49,653 nucleotides of DNA from Saprospiraceae bacterium (GCA_022448945.1 JAKVCV010000002.1:213663-263315), one strand, 5' to 3'. Positions 37,751-46,630 are shown, numbered from the stretch's first letter. The notes: generated by a model not told the origin, from the sequence alone. A program made the numbers and translations.

Positions 37751-38437
37751 CTATGAATTTAATATTTTATCTACTACAATTTTAACTCCTGATGATGCTT
37801 TTTCTGCTATTACAACTAAGTTTGGAATGTTTACTGAAGCAGGTCTGGGGTCAATAAAATATTTTTGAACATCATCTTCAACATAATTTACTAAACCTGC
37901 TGCAGGGTAGACTTGCATGGAAGTTCCAATAATAATCAATATATCTGCAGTTGTGCAAATCTGTGCTGCAACTTCAATCAATGGTACACTTTCACCAAAC
38001 CAGACAATGTGAGGTCGCAATTGGTGATTTTTTTCACAGGTGTCTCCTAGGGTTATGTCACCGTTGCAATCGTAAATTAAGCTGGAGTCAAAAGTGCTGC
38101 GCATTTTTTTTAGTTCACCATGTAAATGTACAATTTTTGTTGATCCTGCGCGTTCGTGAAGGTCATCTACATTTTGAGTGATAATAGTTACATCATGCGT
38201 TTTTTCAAGTTCAGCTAAAGCATAATGCGCTGCATTTGGTTCAACGGTATTTAATTGTGCACGTCTTTGATTATAAAAATCTAGGACTAGTTCCATGTTG
38301 TTTTTCCAACCCTGTGGAGAAGCAACTTCCATAACATCATGTCCTTCCCATAAACCATCTGCATCGCGAAAGGTTTTAATGCCACTTTCCTGACTGATAC
38401 CAGCACCTGTTAAAACTACGATCTTTTTCTTGTGCAT
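37751..38437 (-). CDS. cobB: NAD-dependent protein deacylase, class III sirtuin (CobB/SIRT5-like)
   Basis: A 228-residue sirtuin. NAD-binding GAGIS.ESGI.TFRDADGLW (residues 11-30), TQNVDDLHERAG (87-98), catalytic H106 in HLHGE, PHIVWFGE and GTSMQVYPAA are all present. Y55 and R58 in FYNQRR are the class III pair that recognises succinyl or malonyl lysine. The zinc-ribbon cysteines are degenerate: the first C-x2-C is missing and only two single cysteines remain before LRPHIVWF. Activity is NAD-dependent removal of acyl groups, giving nicotinamide and O-acyl-ADP-ribose. It lies between an HD hydrolase gene (15 nt gap) and a Nudix gene (17 nt gap). Confidence 0.92.
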   Translation of the reverse strand: MHKKKIVVLTGAGISQESGIKTFRDADGLWEGHDVMEVASPQGWKNNMELVLDFYNQRRAQLNTVEPNAAHYALAELEKTHDVTIITQNVDDLHERAGSTKIVHLHGELKKMRSTFDSSLIYDCNGDITLGDTCEKNHQLRPHIVWFGESVPLIEVAAQICTTADILIIIGTSMQVYPAAGLVNYVEDDVQKYFIDPRPASVNIPNLVVIAEKASSGVKIVVDKILNS

Positions 38438-38452
38438 AGAATCTATTTTTGT

Positions 38453-38995
38453 TTAATCGAAATATTGTTCATAATCCTTTATTTTTTGTTCGAGCCTTCC
38501 CTCAATATATGGGTTAACACCGCTTAATATGTTAAGAATTAATTGAGCTTGTTTATGGTAATTAATTTTCTTTATATTATCCCAATGCAATGGAGGAGGT
38601 TGAAGATTGTTGATACGGTCGGCCATTTTTACTATTCTAATTTCAGGACCTTCTTCTATAATTCTATTCAAGCTATCAATCATTTGGTTTTCTTTTGCTA
38701 AAGAACTGTTTTTAGTCAAAGCAAGTACACCCTTTGCTATTGGTATACCAAATTCCGCTACAATATCTTCATATGTAACTGCTGTGTCTTCTATTGTGTC
38801 ATGAAGGAGTGCACATTGAATAGCATAGGTGCCATCTAAATCAATATCATTAGAATGAATCAGTGTATTAGCCACTTCCATAGCAACATTAGTGAAATGT
38901 ACTACATAAGACATTACTGTCCCGGGAATTTTTTGATGATGATGTGCTTTAGAAGCAAAAATAAGTGTTTTAAGGTATAAATCTTGATCCCACAT
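38453..38995 (-). CDS. HD-domain phosphohydrolase, MESH1/SpoT-hydrolase-like
   Basis: A 180-residue stand-alone HD protein. Metal ligands are H33, H65-D66 (ALLHDTIEDT) and D126 (KMADRINNL), which line up with the order and approximate spacing of H35, H61-D62 and D122 of human MESH1. The VTYEDIVAEFG segment after the HD pair is also typical of the SpoT-type hydrolase domain. Known activities of the family are (p)ppGpp 3'-pyrophosphate hydrolysis and, for animal MESH1, NADPH phosphatase. It is the first gene of a tight three-gene run with a sirtuin and an ADP-ribose Nudix enzyme, which favours a nucleotide or NAD(P) substrate. No synthetase domain is present. Confidence 0.8.
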   Translation of the reverse strand: MWDQDLYLKTLIFASKAHHHQKIPGTVMSYVVHFTNVAMEVANTLIHSNDIDLDGTYAIQCALLHDTIEDTAVTYEDIVAEFGIPIAKGVLALTKNSSLAKENQMIDSLNRIIEEGPEIRIVKMADRINNLQPPPLHWDNIKKINYHKQAQLILNILSGVNPYIEGRLEQKIKDYEQYFD

Positions 38996-39256
38996 ATTAT
39001 TGAATTTATAATCATTTTTATTTCACACAAAAATATAAGGGATTTAACTTAGAATATAATAATCTCATAAAAAAAGTAAACACTACATACTTATTTCTAT
39101 TTAAAAAGATTTTATAAAACAATATTTCAAACATAAAGCCTAAACGTTTAATTGAGCGCTATCATCATATAATATAATAATTCGCTATAAAATTTACGTT
39201 CATGTCCTTTTTGTGATACATTACTTTGGTTTTTCGCCATAAAAAATCAAACTTTG
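38996..39256. other. AT-rich intergenic stretch between the divergent HD operon and carboxylase gene
   Basis: I see no ORF, RNA structure or repeat of note in the left part of this 412-nt gap. A TATTTTTG-like element for the minus strand (39035-39028) lacks a TTG partner at the right distance. The right part holds a promoter for the carboxylase gene. Confidence 0.5.
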
Positions 39257-39289
39257 TTGTTTCGGAACTAGATTTAAAAAGTAATTTTG
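39257..39289 (+). promoter_or_regulatory. Probable promoter of the acyl-CoA carboxylase gene
   Basis: TTG at 39257-39259, a 22-nt spacer and TAATTTTG at 39282-39289 fit the Bacteroidota consensus. The leader would be about 110 nt long. Confidence 0.5.
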
Positions 39290-39407
39290 TTATTTTTTAT
39301 TGGTGTTTTTGGAATAGTTCATTTGGCAGAATATAAATTCAGAAGTCTACTTATCAATTAATTAGGTTTTAGTTTTTTAAAAGTTACAACAAATAACCAT
39401 ATTTATT

Positions 39408-40949
39408 ATGCAAGATAAATTAGAAATCCTATCGCAAAAAGTTTCTGAAGCTAAATTAGGTGGCGGAATAAACAGAATTGAAAAACAGCACAAAAAAGGT
39501 AAACTGACGGCAAGAGAACGCATTCATTTTTTACTTGATGAAGGATCTTTTGAAGAAATTGGAATGCTCGTGACACACAGATGCATTGATTTTGGGATGG
39601 AGAAACAAAAAATTTATGGTGATGGTGTAGTTACGGGATATGGTACTATTAATGGGCGATTAACCTATGTTTTTGCTCAGGATTTTACAGTTTTTGGAGG
39701 TTCTTTGTCTGAAACACATGCTGAAAAAATCTGTAAAATAATGGATATGGCCATGCAAAATGGAGCACCAATTATTGGGCTCAACGATTCTGGTGGTGCC
39801 CGAATTCAAGAAGGAGTTCAGTCTTTGGGAGGATATGCTGATATTTTTTATAGAAATACAAGAGCTTCAGGTGTTATACCTCAAATTTCTGCGATAATGG
39901 GGCCATGTGCTGGTGGGGCTGTATATTCACCTGCCATAACAGATTTTATTTATATGGTTGAGAACACTTCTTATATGTTTATTACAGGACCCAATGTTGT
40001 TAAAACGGTAACCAATGAAGATGTTACTGCAGAAGAGTTGGGTGGTGCATTAACGCATGCTAATAAATCGGGAGTAACACATTTTACAGCAGCAAATGAT
40101 ATCGATTGTATCAATCAAATTAAAAAACTAATGTCTTATATTCCTCAGAATTGTGAGGAAGAAACACCAAGGTTATCATATGCCAATGATAATGAAGAAC
40201 GCCCGGCATTGAATTCGATTTTGCCTTCTAATGCAAATCAGCCATATGATATGAGAACAATTATCAATGAGATTGCTGATGCAGATTCTTTTTATGAGGT
40301 AAATAAAGATTATGCAGAAAATATTGTTGTTGGATTTATAAGGGTTGCGGGGCGTAGTATTGGAGTTGTTGGTAATAATCCTATGGTATTAGCGGGTTGT
40401 TTAAATGTAGATTGTTCTAGAAAAGGTGGGCGTTTTGTCCGTTTTTGTGATAGTTTTAATATTCCTTTATTGGTGTTAGTAGATGTCCCTGGGTTTTTAC
40501 CTGGTACCGATCAGGAATGGAATGGTATTATTTCTAATGGTGCTAAATTATTGTATGCTTTTAGTGAAGCAACGGTGCCGCGGATTACTGTAATTACACG
40601 AAAAGCATATGGAGGTGCTTATGATGTAATGAATTCTAAACATATAGGTGCAGATATGAATTATGCCTGGCCAAGTGCCGAAATTGCAGTAATGGGTGCA
40701 AAAGGTGCAAGTGAAATTATATTCCGTAATGAAATTAAAGAAGCAGCTGACCCTGTTGCTAAATTAGCAGAAAAAGAAAAGGAATATGCAGATAAATTTG
40801 CTGATCCCTATCGAGCTGCTTTCAGGGGGTTTGTTGATGAAGTTATAGAACCCAAAGATACCAGAATAAAAATAATCAATGCATTTAAAATGTTAGAAAA
40901 AAAAGTAGATAAGTTGCCAAGAAAAAAACATGGTAACCTACCACTTTAG
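39408..40949 (+). CDS. pccB: Acyl-CoA carboxylase, carboxyltransferase (beta) subunit; propionyl-CoA type
   Basis: A 513-residue carboxyltransferase with two crotonase-like halves. The N-half has [26 protein letters not shown] and the oxyanion loop [12 protein letters not shown]. The C-half has [14 protein letters not shown] and [16 protein letters not shown]406 in GGAYD corresponds to the aspartate that directs actinobacterial enzymes to propionyl-CoA rather than acetyl-CoA. The enzyme transfers a carboxyl group from biotin to propionyl-CoA, giving methylmalonyl-CoA for the succinate route. The biotin carboxylase and biotin carrier partners are not in this window. The alternative is the methylmalonyl-CoA decarboxylase alpha subunit, which shares the fold. 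Confidence 0.93.
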   Translation: MQDKLEILSQKVSEAKLGGGINRIEKQHKKGKLTARERIHFLLDEGSFEEIGMLVTHRCIDFGMEKQKIYGDGVVTGYGTINGRLTYVFAQDFTVFGGSLSETHAEKICKIMDMAMQNGAPIIGLNDSGGARIQEGVQSLGGYADIFYRNTRASGVIPQISAIMGPCAGGAVYSPAITDFIYMVENTSYMFITGPNVVKTVTNEDVTAEELGGALTHANKSGVTHFTAANDIDCINQIKKLMSYIPQNCEEETPRLSYANDNEERPALNSILPSNANQPYDMRTIINEIADADSFYEVNKDYAENIVVGFIRVAGRSIGVVGNNPMVLAGCLNVDCSRKGGRFVRFCDSFNIPLLVLVDVPGFLPGTDQEWNGIISNGAKLLYAFSEATVPRITVITRKAYGGAYDVMNSKHIGADMNYAWPSAEIAVMGAKGASEIIFRNEIKEAADPVAKLAEKEKEYADKFADPYRAAFRGFVDEVIEPKDTRIKIINAFKMLEKKVDKLPRKKHGNLPL

Positions 40950-40983
40950 ATCATTACTTTATTTTACGCTGTAATATTTTTAG

Positions 40984-41877
40984 ATGTTAAAAGTCAGGGA
41001 CATTTCTATTCCAAAAGGTGTTTTGAATCATCTCCTTAATCAGCAGTCTAAAATCGATATAATAACCGATTACGAGCAAAAAGTAAGGTTGTCAAAAACA
41101 CTTTGGCAAAACAAAAAAAAGAGTAATGCTCAGAAATCAGCCTTTAATAGAATTGAAAAGGAACTTCAGAAAATTGCTATTGGTTCTTCTGGATATTGTA
41201 ACTATTGTGAAGCAAATATTGGGACTAATATTGAACATGTTTATCCCAGAGGCTTGTTCCCCGGAAAAACCTTTCTATGGGATAACTATTTGTGGGCTTG
41301 TAAACAATGTAATGGCCGACACAAAGTAGCTCAGTTCGCAGTTTTTGAATCTTTGAATTCTAGCAAGAGAATAAAGCTCGTAAAAGATTATAATTTTATT
41401 CCTCCACCAAATGATGATACAGTTTTCATTAATCCAAGAGTAGATAATCCTATGGATTATATAAAATTGGACTTACAATCTGGACTTTTTCAAATAATAG
41501 AAAAAAATGCCAATTCAAGAGCATATAAAAGGGCAAAATATACATTAGAAGTATTGCAACTTAATTTGCGTGAAGGACTTATTGAAGACAGGAAAAAAGC
41601 AATAAAAAATTATTTTGTTTTATTTCAAAATTATTTGAAAATTCAAAATGCTGATTCACTAGAGGTGTTAAAGAAATGTTTGACAGATACAAATTACAGA
41701 TTGGCTAATGTTTCTTTAGAATTTGAAAAAAGTCGCCTTAGTTTATTATTTCAAAAATCAATTCTAAGTCAAAAACATCTTACGGTTTGGAAAGAAATGC
41801 AACGACAGGCTGCTAATCTTGAAGTATTGAAAACTATGTTTGACGAATTTCCAGAAGCATTAAAATGGTCTTATTAA
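40984..41877 (+). CDS. HNH endonuclease family protein (TIGR02646/PtuB-like)
   Basis: A 297-residue protein with an HNH/zinc-finger nuclease core: C72-x2-C75, I-E-H85 (catalytic histidine) and C106-x2-C109-N110 with H113. The arrangement YCNYCE...NIEHVYPR...WDNYLWACKQCN resembles TIGR02646-type HNH nucleases, including PtuB of the Septu defence system. No partner ATPase (PtuA) is adjacent. The C-terminal half is helical and lysine-rich without a recognised domain. The gene begins 34 nt after the carboxylase stop and ends at a hairpin, so it may ride on the carboxylase transcript. A defence role is possible but unproven. Confidence 0.75.
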   Translation: MLKVRDISIPKGVLNHLLNQQSKIDIITDYEQKVRLSKTLWQNKKKSNAQKSAFNRIEKELQKIAIGSSGYCNYCEANIGTNIEHVYPRGLFPGKTFLWDNYLWACKQCNGRHKVAQFAVFESLNSSKRIKLVKDYNFIPPPNDDTVFINPRVDNPMDYIKLDLQSGLFQIIEKNANSRAYKRAKYTLEVLQLNLREGLIEDRKKAIKNYFVLFQNYLKIQNADSLEVLKKCLTDTNYRLANVSLEFEKSRLSLLFQKSILSQKHLTVWKEMQRQAANLEVLKTMFDEFPEALKWSY

Positions 41878-41884
41878 CTAAAGA

Positions 41885-41915
41885 AGCCTAGACTTGGGAA
41901 TAAGAAGTCTAGGCT
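41885..41915. terminator. Perfect inverted repeat after the HNH gene
   Basis: AGCCTAGACTT (41885-41895), a 9-nt loop, then AAGTCTAGGCT (41905-41915): an 11-bp stem with no mismatch, 8 nt after the stop. A long T-tract is missing, so it is a weak intrinsic terminator or an mRNA-stabilising hairpin. Confidence 0.6.
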
Positions 41916-42302
41916 ATAAACCAATTCAATGGGCTTTATATATGTTAGATCCACATTTGCATAGTGTTGTACTACACAGGTTTAGAATCAATAATCATCA
42001 ATTTCGAGGGGGATAACTCAATATAAGAAAAAAAATAGATATTCTTTAATAATAGTGGTTTTTTTAACTACAGATTGATTATAACGCAATAAAAGCATTT
42101 ATTTTGCTAAAAGGATTTTAATCATTCTTAGTGTTATAGTCTTGAGCCTTTTCATTTGTAATTTTTAATAATTAAAAACACTGTATCGTTACTATAAGAT
42201 AAATGTAAGATATTATATTTCTGCTTTAACTATTGAATAATTCATCTAACATTTATAGTTGTTATTATTTTTTTATCATTTTAATTTTTACTTCCGCATA
42301 GA
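41916..42302. other. Non-coding gap of about 390 nt
   Basis: AT-rich sequence with no credible ORF, tRNA, repeat or clear promoter match. It must hold the promoter of the following gene, which I cannot place. Confidence 0.5.
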
Positions 42303-43034
42303 ATGAAAAAAGTATTAAAATTTACATTTTTTTTATTTCTGGTTTTATTGATTCTTTTTTTGATCATGGACAAACCTTTGCCTATAGGCGAGGAAGGACC
42401 TAGAGCAAAAATATTAGCAGATAAAATTCAAAAAGCTATTAATAAAGATGCCTGGGATAGCACGAATTTTATTCAATGGACCTTTATAGGAAGACACCAC
42501 TATTTGTGGGATCGTAAAAGGCATCTCGTTGAAGTGAAATGGGGGAATTATGCTGTTCTGCTCAATCCTAATACTTTGAAAGGAAAGGTTTATATAAATA
42601 ATATTGAGCAAAAAAATGATGCTATTACTTTAAATAAGGCTTATAGGTCATTTACAAATGATGCTTTTTGGTTAAATGCTTTCACTCAAATCTATAATGG
42701 TAATACAGTGCTTAAATTTGTTGAAATGGAGGGTGCTAGTAGTGGTCTTTTAGTTACTTATTTGAATGGTGGCGTTACGCCCGGTGATTCGTATCTTTGG
42801 ATAGTAGATGAAAATGGTTTGCCTAGCTCATGGCAAATGTGGGTTTCGGTATTTCCTTTGGGGGGGATTGAACTTACTTGGGAAGATTGGATCGCTTTAC
42901 CCAATGGAGCAATGGTTGCCCAAAGTCATAAGGCTGGACCATTTAATGTTAAAATATCAAATTTGAAAATATTTCAGTCATGGGAAGATGGTGGATATTC
43001 AAAAGATCCATTTTTTGAAATCATTGATTTTTAG
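42303..43034 (+). CDS. Hypothetical membrane-anchored protein
   Basis: A 243-residue protein with an N-terminal signal anchor (MKKVLKFTFFLFLVLLILFLIM). The rest is soluble and presumably periplasmic. It is rich in aromatic residues, with notable strings NFIQWTFIGRHHYLWDRKRH (trimmed), VKWGNYAVLLN and SWQMWVSVFPLGGIE. The pattern of short beta strands may form a single beta-rich (LolA- or lipocalin-like) fold, which is only a guess. I recognise no family. It is isolated by gaps on both sides. Confidence 0.72.
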   Translation: MKKVLKFTFFLFLVLLILFLIMDKPLPIGEEGPRAKILADKIQKAINKDAWDSTNFIQWTFIGRHHYLWDRKRHLVEVKWGNYAVLLNPNTLKGKVYINNIEQKNDAITLNKAYRSFTNDAFWLNAFTQIYNGNTVLKFVEMEGASSGLLVTYLNGGVTPGDSYLWIVDENGLPSSWQMWVSVFPLGGIELTWEDWIALPNGAMVAQSHKAGPFNVKISNLKIFQSWEDGGYSKDPFFEIIDF

Positions 43035-43175
43035 TGTTCCCCGAAAGCAATGTTTGGTATATTATCATAAAAATATAGAATCTTATTTTATGCTTTTTGC
43101 TAAATGATAAGATAAAGCTACATAGGTAATAATAGCATGTTGTTTAAATGATCTTATATGGGAAACGTTTTAGAC

Positions 43176-43982
43176 TTATTTGCAATAATTTTCAATTATT
43201 TTCTCAACTTCAGACATTCCCAAATTTAAAGCTTTGTAAAGATCAGAACAACCATCAGGTTGATTTCCTGACATATATTTAGCAATACCTCTTGTATAAT
43301 ACGCTTGTGGATAATTAGGATTTAGTTCAATAGCCTTATTAAAATCTTCAATGGCTCCTGAATAATTTCCTAATTGTGATTTAGCTATGCCTCTGTTTTG
43401 TCGGGCATCTATAAAATTAGGATTCATCTCAAGCGCTTTATTAAAATATTGAATTGCATCTTGATAGTTTTGAGTGTAAATTTTTAAAACGCCCATGTTA
43501 CAATACGCAGTGTCATATTCAGGGTTGATTTTTAAAGCTTCTTTAAAATCACTTAAAGCACCAGTGTATTCTTTATTCATCATTTTGATGCTACCGCGAT
43601 TTGTATAACTATCATAAGCTTTAGGATTTATAAGGATTACTTTTTCATAATCTTCTAATGCACCTTCATAATCTCCTAACTCGTGTTTTACAACACCTCG
43701 GTTGTTGTATATATCTGCGTCATTAGGGTTTAATTCAATAGCTTTGTTATAACTCTCTATTGCTCCTTTATAATCTTTAATAGCATCTTTGGCATTACCC
43801 ATTTCATAGTAAGCATCTGTATAATTAGGATTGAGTTCAATAGCCTTATTAAAATCTTCAATGGCTCCTGAATAATTTTTTGAGTCATATTTTTTAATTC
43901 CTGATTTATAGTACATAGTGTCTTTTTGACCATATGTATATACATATAACAATAGCATCATAGTTGGGAGTAATATTCTCAT
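43176..43982 (-). CDS. Secreted TPR-repeat protein
   Basis: A 268-residue protein with a signal peptide (MRILLPTMMLLLYVYTYGQ) followed by about seven 34-residue TPR units of the consensus form YSGAIEDFNKAIELNPNY. TPRs provide protein-protein contact surfaces. The end of the protein (GCSDLYKALNLGMSEVEKIIENYC) holds two cysteines and is a common cap of Bacteroidota TPR proteins. It is expected in the periplasm; the partner is unknown. It lies 52 nt downstream of a small envelope-protein gene on the same strand. Confidence 0.9.
   Translation of the reverse strand: MRILLPTMMLLLYVYTYGQKDTMYYKSGIKKYDSKNYSGAIEDFNKAIELNPNYTDAYYEMGNAKDAIKDYKGAIESYNKAIELNPNDADIYNNRGVVKHELGDYEGALEDYEKVILINPKAYDSYTNRGSIKMMNKEYTGALSDFKEALKINPEYDTAYCNMGVLKIYTQNYQDAIQYFNKALEMNPNFIDARQNRGIAKSQLGNYSGAIEDFNKAIELNPNYPQAYYTRGIAKYMSGNQPDGCSDLYKALNLGMSEVEKIIENYCK
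43311..43877 (-). repeat. Near-identical TPR-coding segments 510 bp apart
   Basis: Positions 43311-43367 and 43821-43877 (57 nt) differ at a single base. The distance of 510 bp equals exactly five 102-bp TPR units. The other units are diverged, so this pair was made or homogenised recently. Confidence 0.88.
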
Positions 43983-44034
43983 TATTAAAGTTTTATAAAG
44001 TTTAAACCTATTCTTCTAATCTGTATTTGATTCT

Positions 44035-44379
44035 TTAATCTATTTTAACCTTTATTGGTTGATTTTCTATTTTTACTGGTATATTACAATTGTTGTATGC
44101 CCAGCTATCTACATCTTCTATGTTTACGTTTAGTTCATCAGAAGTGCTTATATCTGTAATATTTACATCTATTTCATCACTGCTAGTTAATTTAACCGTA
44201 ATAGAACCATCCTCATTTAATGGCACTAAACCATAATTTGTTTTTGTATTAAAACTATAGTTGTTTAATGGGTCATTAGCATATGCTTCTGGTATGATTT
44301 CTATGTTTTTTATTGTTATAAATGTTAGATTAATTGCTATTAAAGTTAATAAAAGCTTAGTGAAGTTATCTGTTTTCAT
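44035..44379 (-). CDS. Hypothetical small envelope protein
   Basis: A 114-residue protein with an N-terminal hydrophobic signal or anchor (about residues 8-24, within MKTDNFTKLLLTLIAINLTF). A mature region with an acidic repeated strand pattern follows (SSDEIDVNITDI then TSDELNVNIEDV). The end has a CNIPVKIENQPIKVKID strand. Proteins of this build occur in Flavobacteriia without known function. It precedes the TPR gene on the same strand by 52 nt. Confidence 0.65.
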   Translation of the reverse strand: MKTDNFTKLLLTLIAINLTFITIKNIEIIPEAYANDPLNNYSFNTKTNYGLVPLNEDGSITVKLTSSDEIDVNITDISTSDELNVNIEDVDSWAYNNCNIPVKIENQPIKVKID

Positions 44380-44422
44380 AGTTTTAATAATTTTTTAGTT
44401 TTCGTTATTTAATGAATATCTT

Positions 44423-45019
44423 TTAAATTATTTTTTTTCTTTGGTATTCCATATAAGTAGCTGTTTTTTCTGCTATTTTATCATCCAGGAGCTTTTCAAT
44501 AAGGTGAAAGGAGAGATCAATGCCAGCTGAAATTCCTCCTGAAGTATATATTTTTTCAGTTTTTACAAAACGTTCATTTTTTTGTGGAACGCCACTGGGT
44601 ACAATTTCTTTCATTTTTTCATATATAGTATGATGGGTGCAAAAAGGTTTCCCATTTAATAATCCAAGCCTTCCCAATAACATTGCACCGGAACATATAC
44701 TTATAGTAAGTTCTGAAGTTTGATGGACCTTATAAATCCAGTCAAGTGTATTCTTGTTTTTAATTTCTCTGTGTGTGCCGGAACCTCCCGAAATGATTAG
44801 AATATCTATATTGGGACAGTTCTTAAAATCATACTTTGGATTTACAGATAGGCCATTTACGGTAAGAATTGGATCTAACTTTTCGCCAATAGTGAATACA
44901 TTAAATAATGTATTATCGTTTAGTTCAGAAGTAACGGAAAAAACTTCGAAGGGCCCAGCAAAGTCTAAAACTTCTACGTTTTCAAAAATTAGAATACCGA
45001 TATTTCTTTTATAATTCAT
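44423..45019 (-). CDS. DJ-1/PfpI family protein (isonitrile hydratase-like subgroup)
   Basis: A 198-residue cytoplasmic protein of the class I glutamine amidotransferase-like fold. The N-terminus has IGILIFENVEVLDFAGPFEVF, typical of the isonitrile hydratase and AraC-N-terminal subgroup. The nucleophile elbow is SICSGAMLLG with C109, followed by a THH pair and the YTSGGISAGIDLS strand. There is no AraC DNA-binding domain. The reaction could be isonitrile hydration, glyoxalase-like or unknown. It lies 43 nt upstream of the small envelope-protein gene and is divergent from the Ycf48-like gene. Confidence 0.87.
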   Translation of the reverse strand: MNYKRNIGILIFENVEVLDFAGPFEVFSVTSELNDNTLFNVFTIGEKLDPILTVNGLSVNPKYDFKNCPNIDILIISGGSGTHREIKNKNTLDWIYKVHQTSELTISICSGAMLLGRLGLLNGKPFCTHHTIYEKMKEIVPSGVPQKNERFVKTEKIYTSGGISAGIDLSFHLIEKLLDDKIAEKTATYMEYQRKKII

Positions 45020-45206
45020 ATAGATAATAATATATCATCATTTACAGTTTTGGCAATAGGGTTTTATTTAATCACTTAAATCAATCATTTGTAATATATA
45101 AGTATGTCTTTGAAATTTTAAACTTGTATCTTAACTCCTTATTAAAGATAAGGTGTTTTTATAACATCATCCTACTTAACATATATATAATTAAAATCAA
45201 TAACTG

Positions 45207-46454
45207 ATGAAAATCTTTTTTGCAATAAAAACTATTTTAACATTTATAGCATGTAATCCCAAACAAATAATCCTTTTCCTCTCCTTGTTAATTAGTTCAG
45301 TTACTTTTGGTCAGTGGGTAAGCTTAACATCAGGAACGAATAATAATCTATACGATATAGATTTTCCAACCAGCAATATTGGTTTTGTTGCAGGGGCTAA
45401 TGGTATGATATTAAAAACTACCGATGCAGGACAAATATGGGTGGCTATGAATACTGGTACCAATACTGATTTTTATGGCATTGTTTTTTTGGATGCCGAC
45501 ACTGGCTTTGTGGTAGGGGATGCAGGGCTTTTTAAAACAATAAATGGTGGAACTTCTTGGACCACTGTAGCTATTCCTACTAGTCAAAATTTAAGAGATA
45601 TTACATTTGTCAATAATCAGGTGGGATTTTGTACTGGCGGCAATGGTACTATTATAAAAACAATAGATGGGGGAGATACCTGGGCGGTCAAGACTACAAC
45701 TGCAACAAGAACAATAAGTAGCATTCAATTTCCCAGCGCTAATATAGGATATGCTGTTCAAACAGGATATAACTGGGAATTCCTTAAAACAAACGATGGT
45801 GGAGATAATTGGACGAAAACATCTATTGGTCCAATTTCAAATTTGAGTAGCTTAGAGGCTGTGCATTTTACTGATACAAGCAAAGGATTTGTTGGAGGAT
45901 GGTATTTGTCTGCTTTTGTAACCACACAAGATGGCGGCAACACCTGGTCTAATGTCAGTACATCTATTAGTCCTCAGGTTTATGATATTTATTTCCCAAG
46001 TCCTGCAGAAGGGTATATGGTGGGTTGGTATGGTGAAATTTATCATAGTATTGATAGTGGAACAACCTGGACAGCTCAGCAATCAGGTTACACCAATTCT
46101 TTACGGTCCATTTATAGTACGGATTCTTCTATTATTTATATCGTTGGTGAACAAGGATTAATTCTAAAGTCATCAAGTATTACGAATATATCACCAAAAA
46201 AATATCAAGAAAAACAAGTAAAGTTATTTCCTAATCCCTGTCATGATTTATTGATCGTTGAACTTACTACTCCAATAGATGCTACCGTCTGTCTTTCTAT
46301 TTATAATGCGCTGGGAGAGGAGCTGCTTGTTCATCCTGTTTCTAAAACCAACAAAATTGAAGTGGATTTATCCTTGTTTGCAAAAGGAATTTATACCTAT
46401 TCTTTAAACACCAAAGAAAAGTTGATTAAGACTGGAATGATTGTGAAGCATTAA
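45207..46454 (+). CDS. Ycf48/BNR-like beta-propeller protein with T9SS type A sorting domain
   Basis: A 415-residue secreted protein. The signal peptide ends near TFGQ at residue 36, preceded by an unusually long N-region, so a shorter start may be real. Repeated motifs of the form G.ILKT.D.G..W (for example GMILKTTDAGQIWV, GTIIKTIDGGDTWA, FLKTNDGGDNWT, FVTTQDGGNTWS) are blades of a Ycf48/Hcf136-like propeller of about seven blades. The C-terminal 80 residues (KLFPNPCHDLLI...KTGMIVKH) are a T9SS type A domain. In cyanobacteria and plants such propellers help assemble photosystem II; here the protein is extracellular and the role unknown. Confidence 0.88.
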   Translation: MKIFFAIKTILTFIACNPKQIILFLSLLISSVTFGQWVSLTSGTNNNLYDIDFPTSNIGFVAGANGMILKTTDAGQIWVAMNTGTNTDFYGIVFLDADTGFVVGDAGLFKTINGGTSWTTVAIPTSQNLRDITFVNNQVGFCTGGNGTIIKTIDGGDTWAVKTTTATRTISSIQFPSANIGYAVQTGYNWEFLKTNDGGDNWTKTSIGPISNLSSLEAVHFTDTSKGFVGGWYLSAFVTTQDGGNTWSNVSTSISPQVYDIYFPSPAEGYMVGWYGEIYHSIDSGTTWTAQQSGYTNSLRSIYSTDSSIIYIVGEQGLILKSSSITNISPKKYQEKQVKLFPNPCHDLLIVELTTPIDATVCLSIYNALGEELLVHPVSKTNKIEVDLSLFAKGIYTYSLNTKEKLIKTGMIVKH

Positions 46455-46529
46455 ATTATGCTTTTCATTTGTCAATGCAAATTTTGTTAATTAGTATGCG
46501 GTAAATAAGGTATAAAATTGACCCCAAAA

Positions 46530-46589
46530 AACTAAATCATTGAAATTAAGCACTTTGAGTTTTGGTGTATTTTTTGTAATATTAACCAA
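46530..46589 (+). promoter_or_regulatory. Upstream element shared with the gene at 49522 (copy A)
   Basis: A 60-nt block that begins AACTAAATCATTG and ends ATATTAACCAA aligns without gaps to 49422-49481 (47 of 60 identical by hand count). It starts 101 nt before the CotH-gene ATG. It probably contains the promoter or a regulatory leader. Confidence 0.6.
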
Positions 46590-46630
46590 TCAGACTAATC
46601 CTTAAAAGAATAGAAACCCCCCAAGGTGCC

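Noticed and set aside
37751-38437. SIR2 domain as an antiphage NADase
   Set aside because: The sequence is a canonical stand-alone class III deacylase with Y55/R58, unlike the divergent SIR2 domains fused to effectors in defence systems.
43176-43982. Regular repeats that could suggest a CRISPR array
   Set aside because: The period is 102 bp, in frame, and codes for TPR units; there are no short identical repeats with unique spacers and no cas genes.
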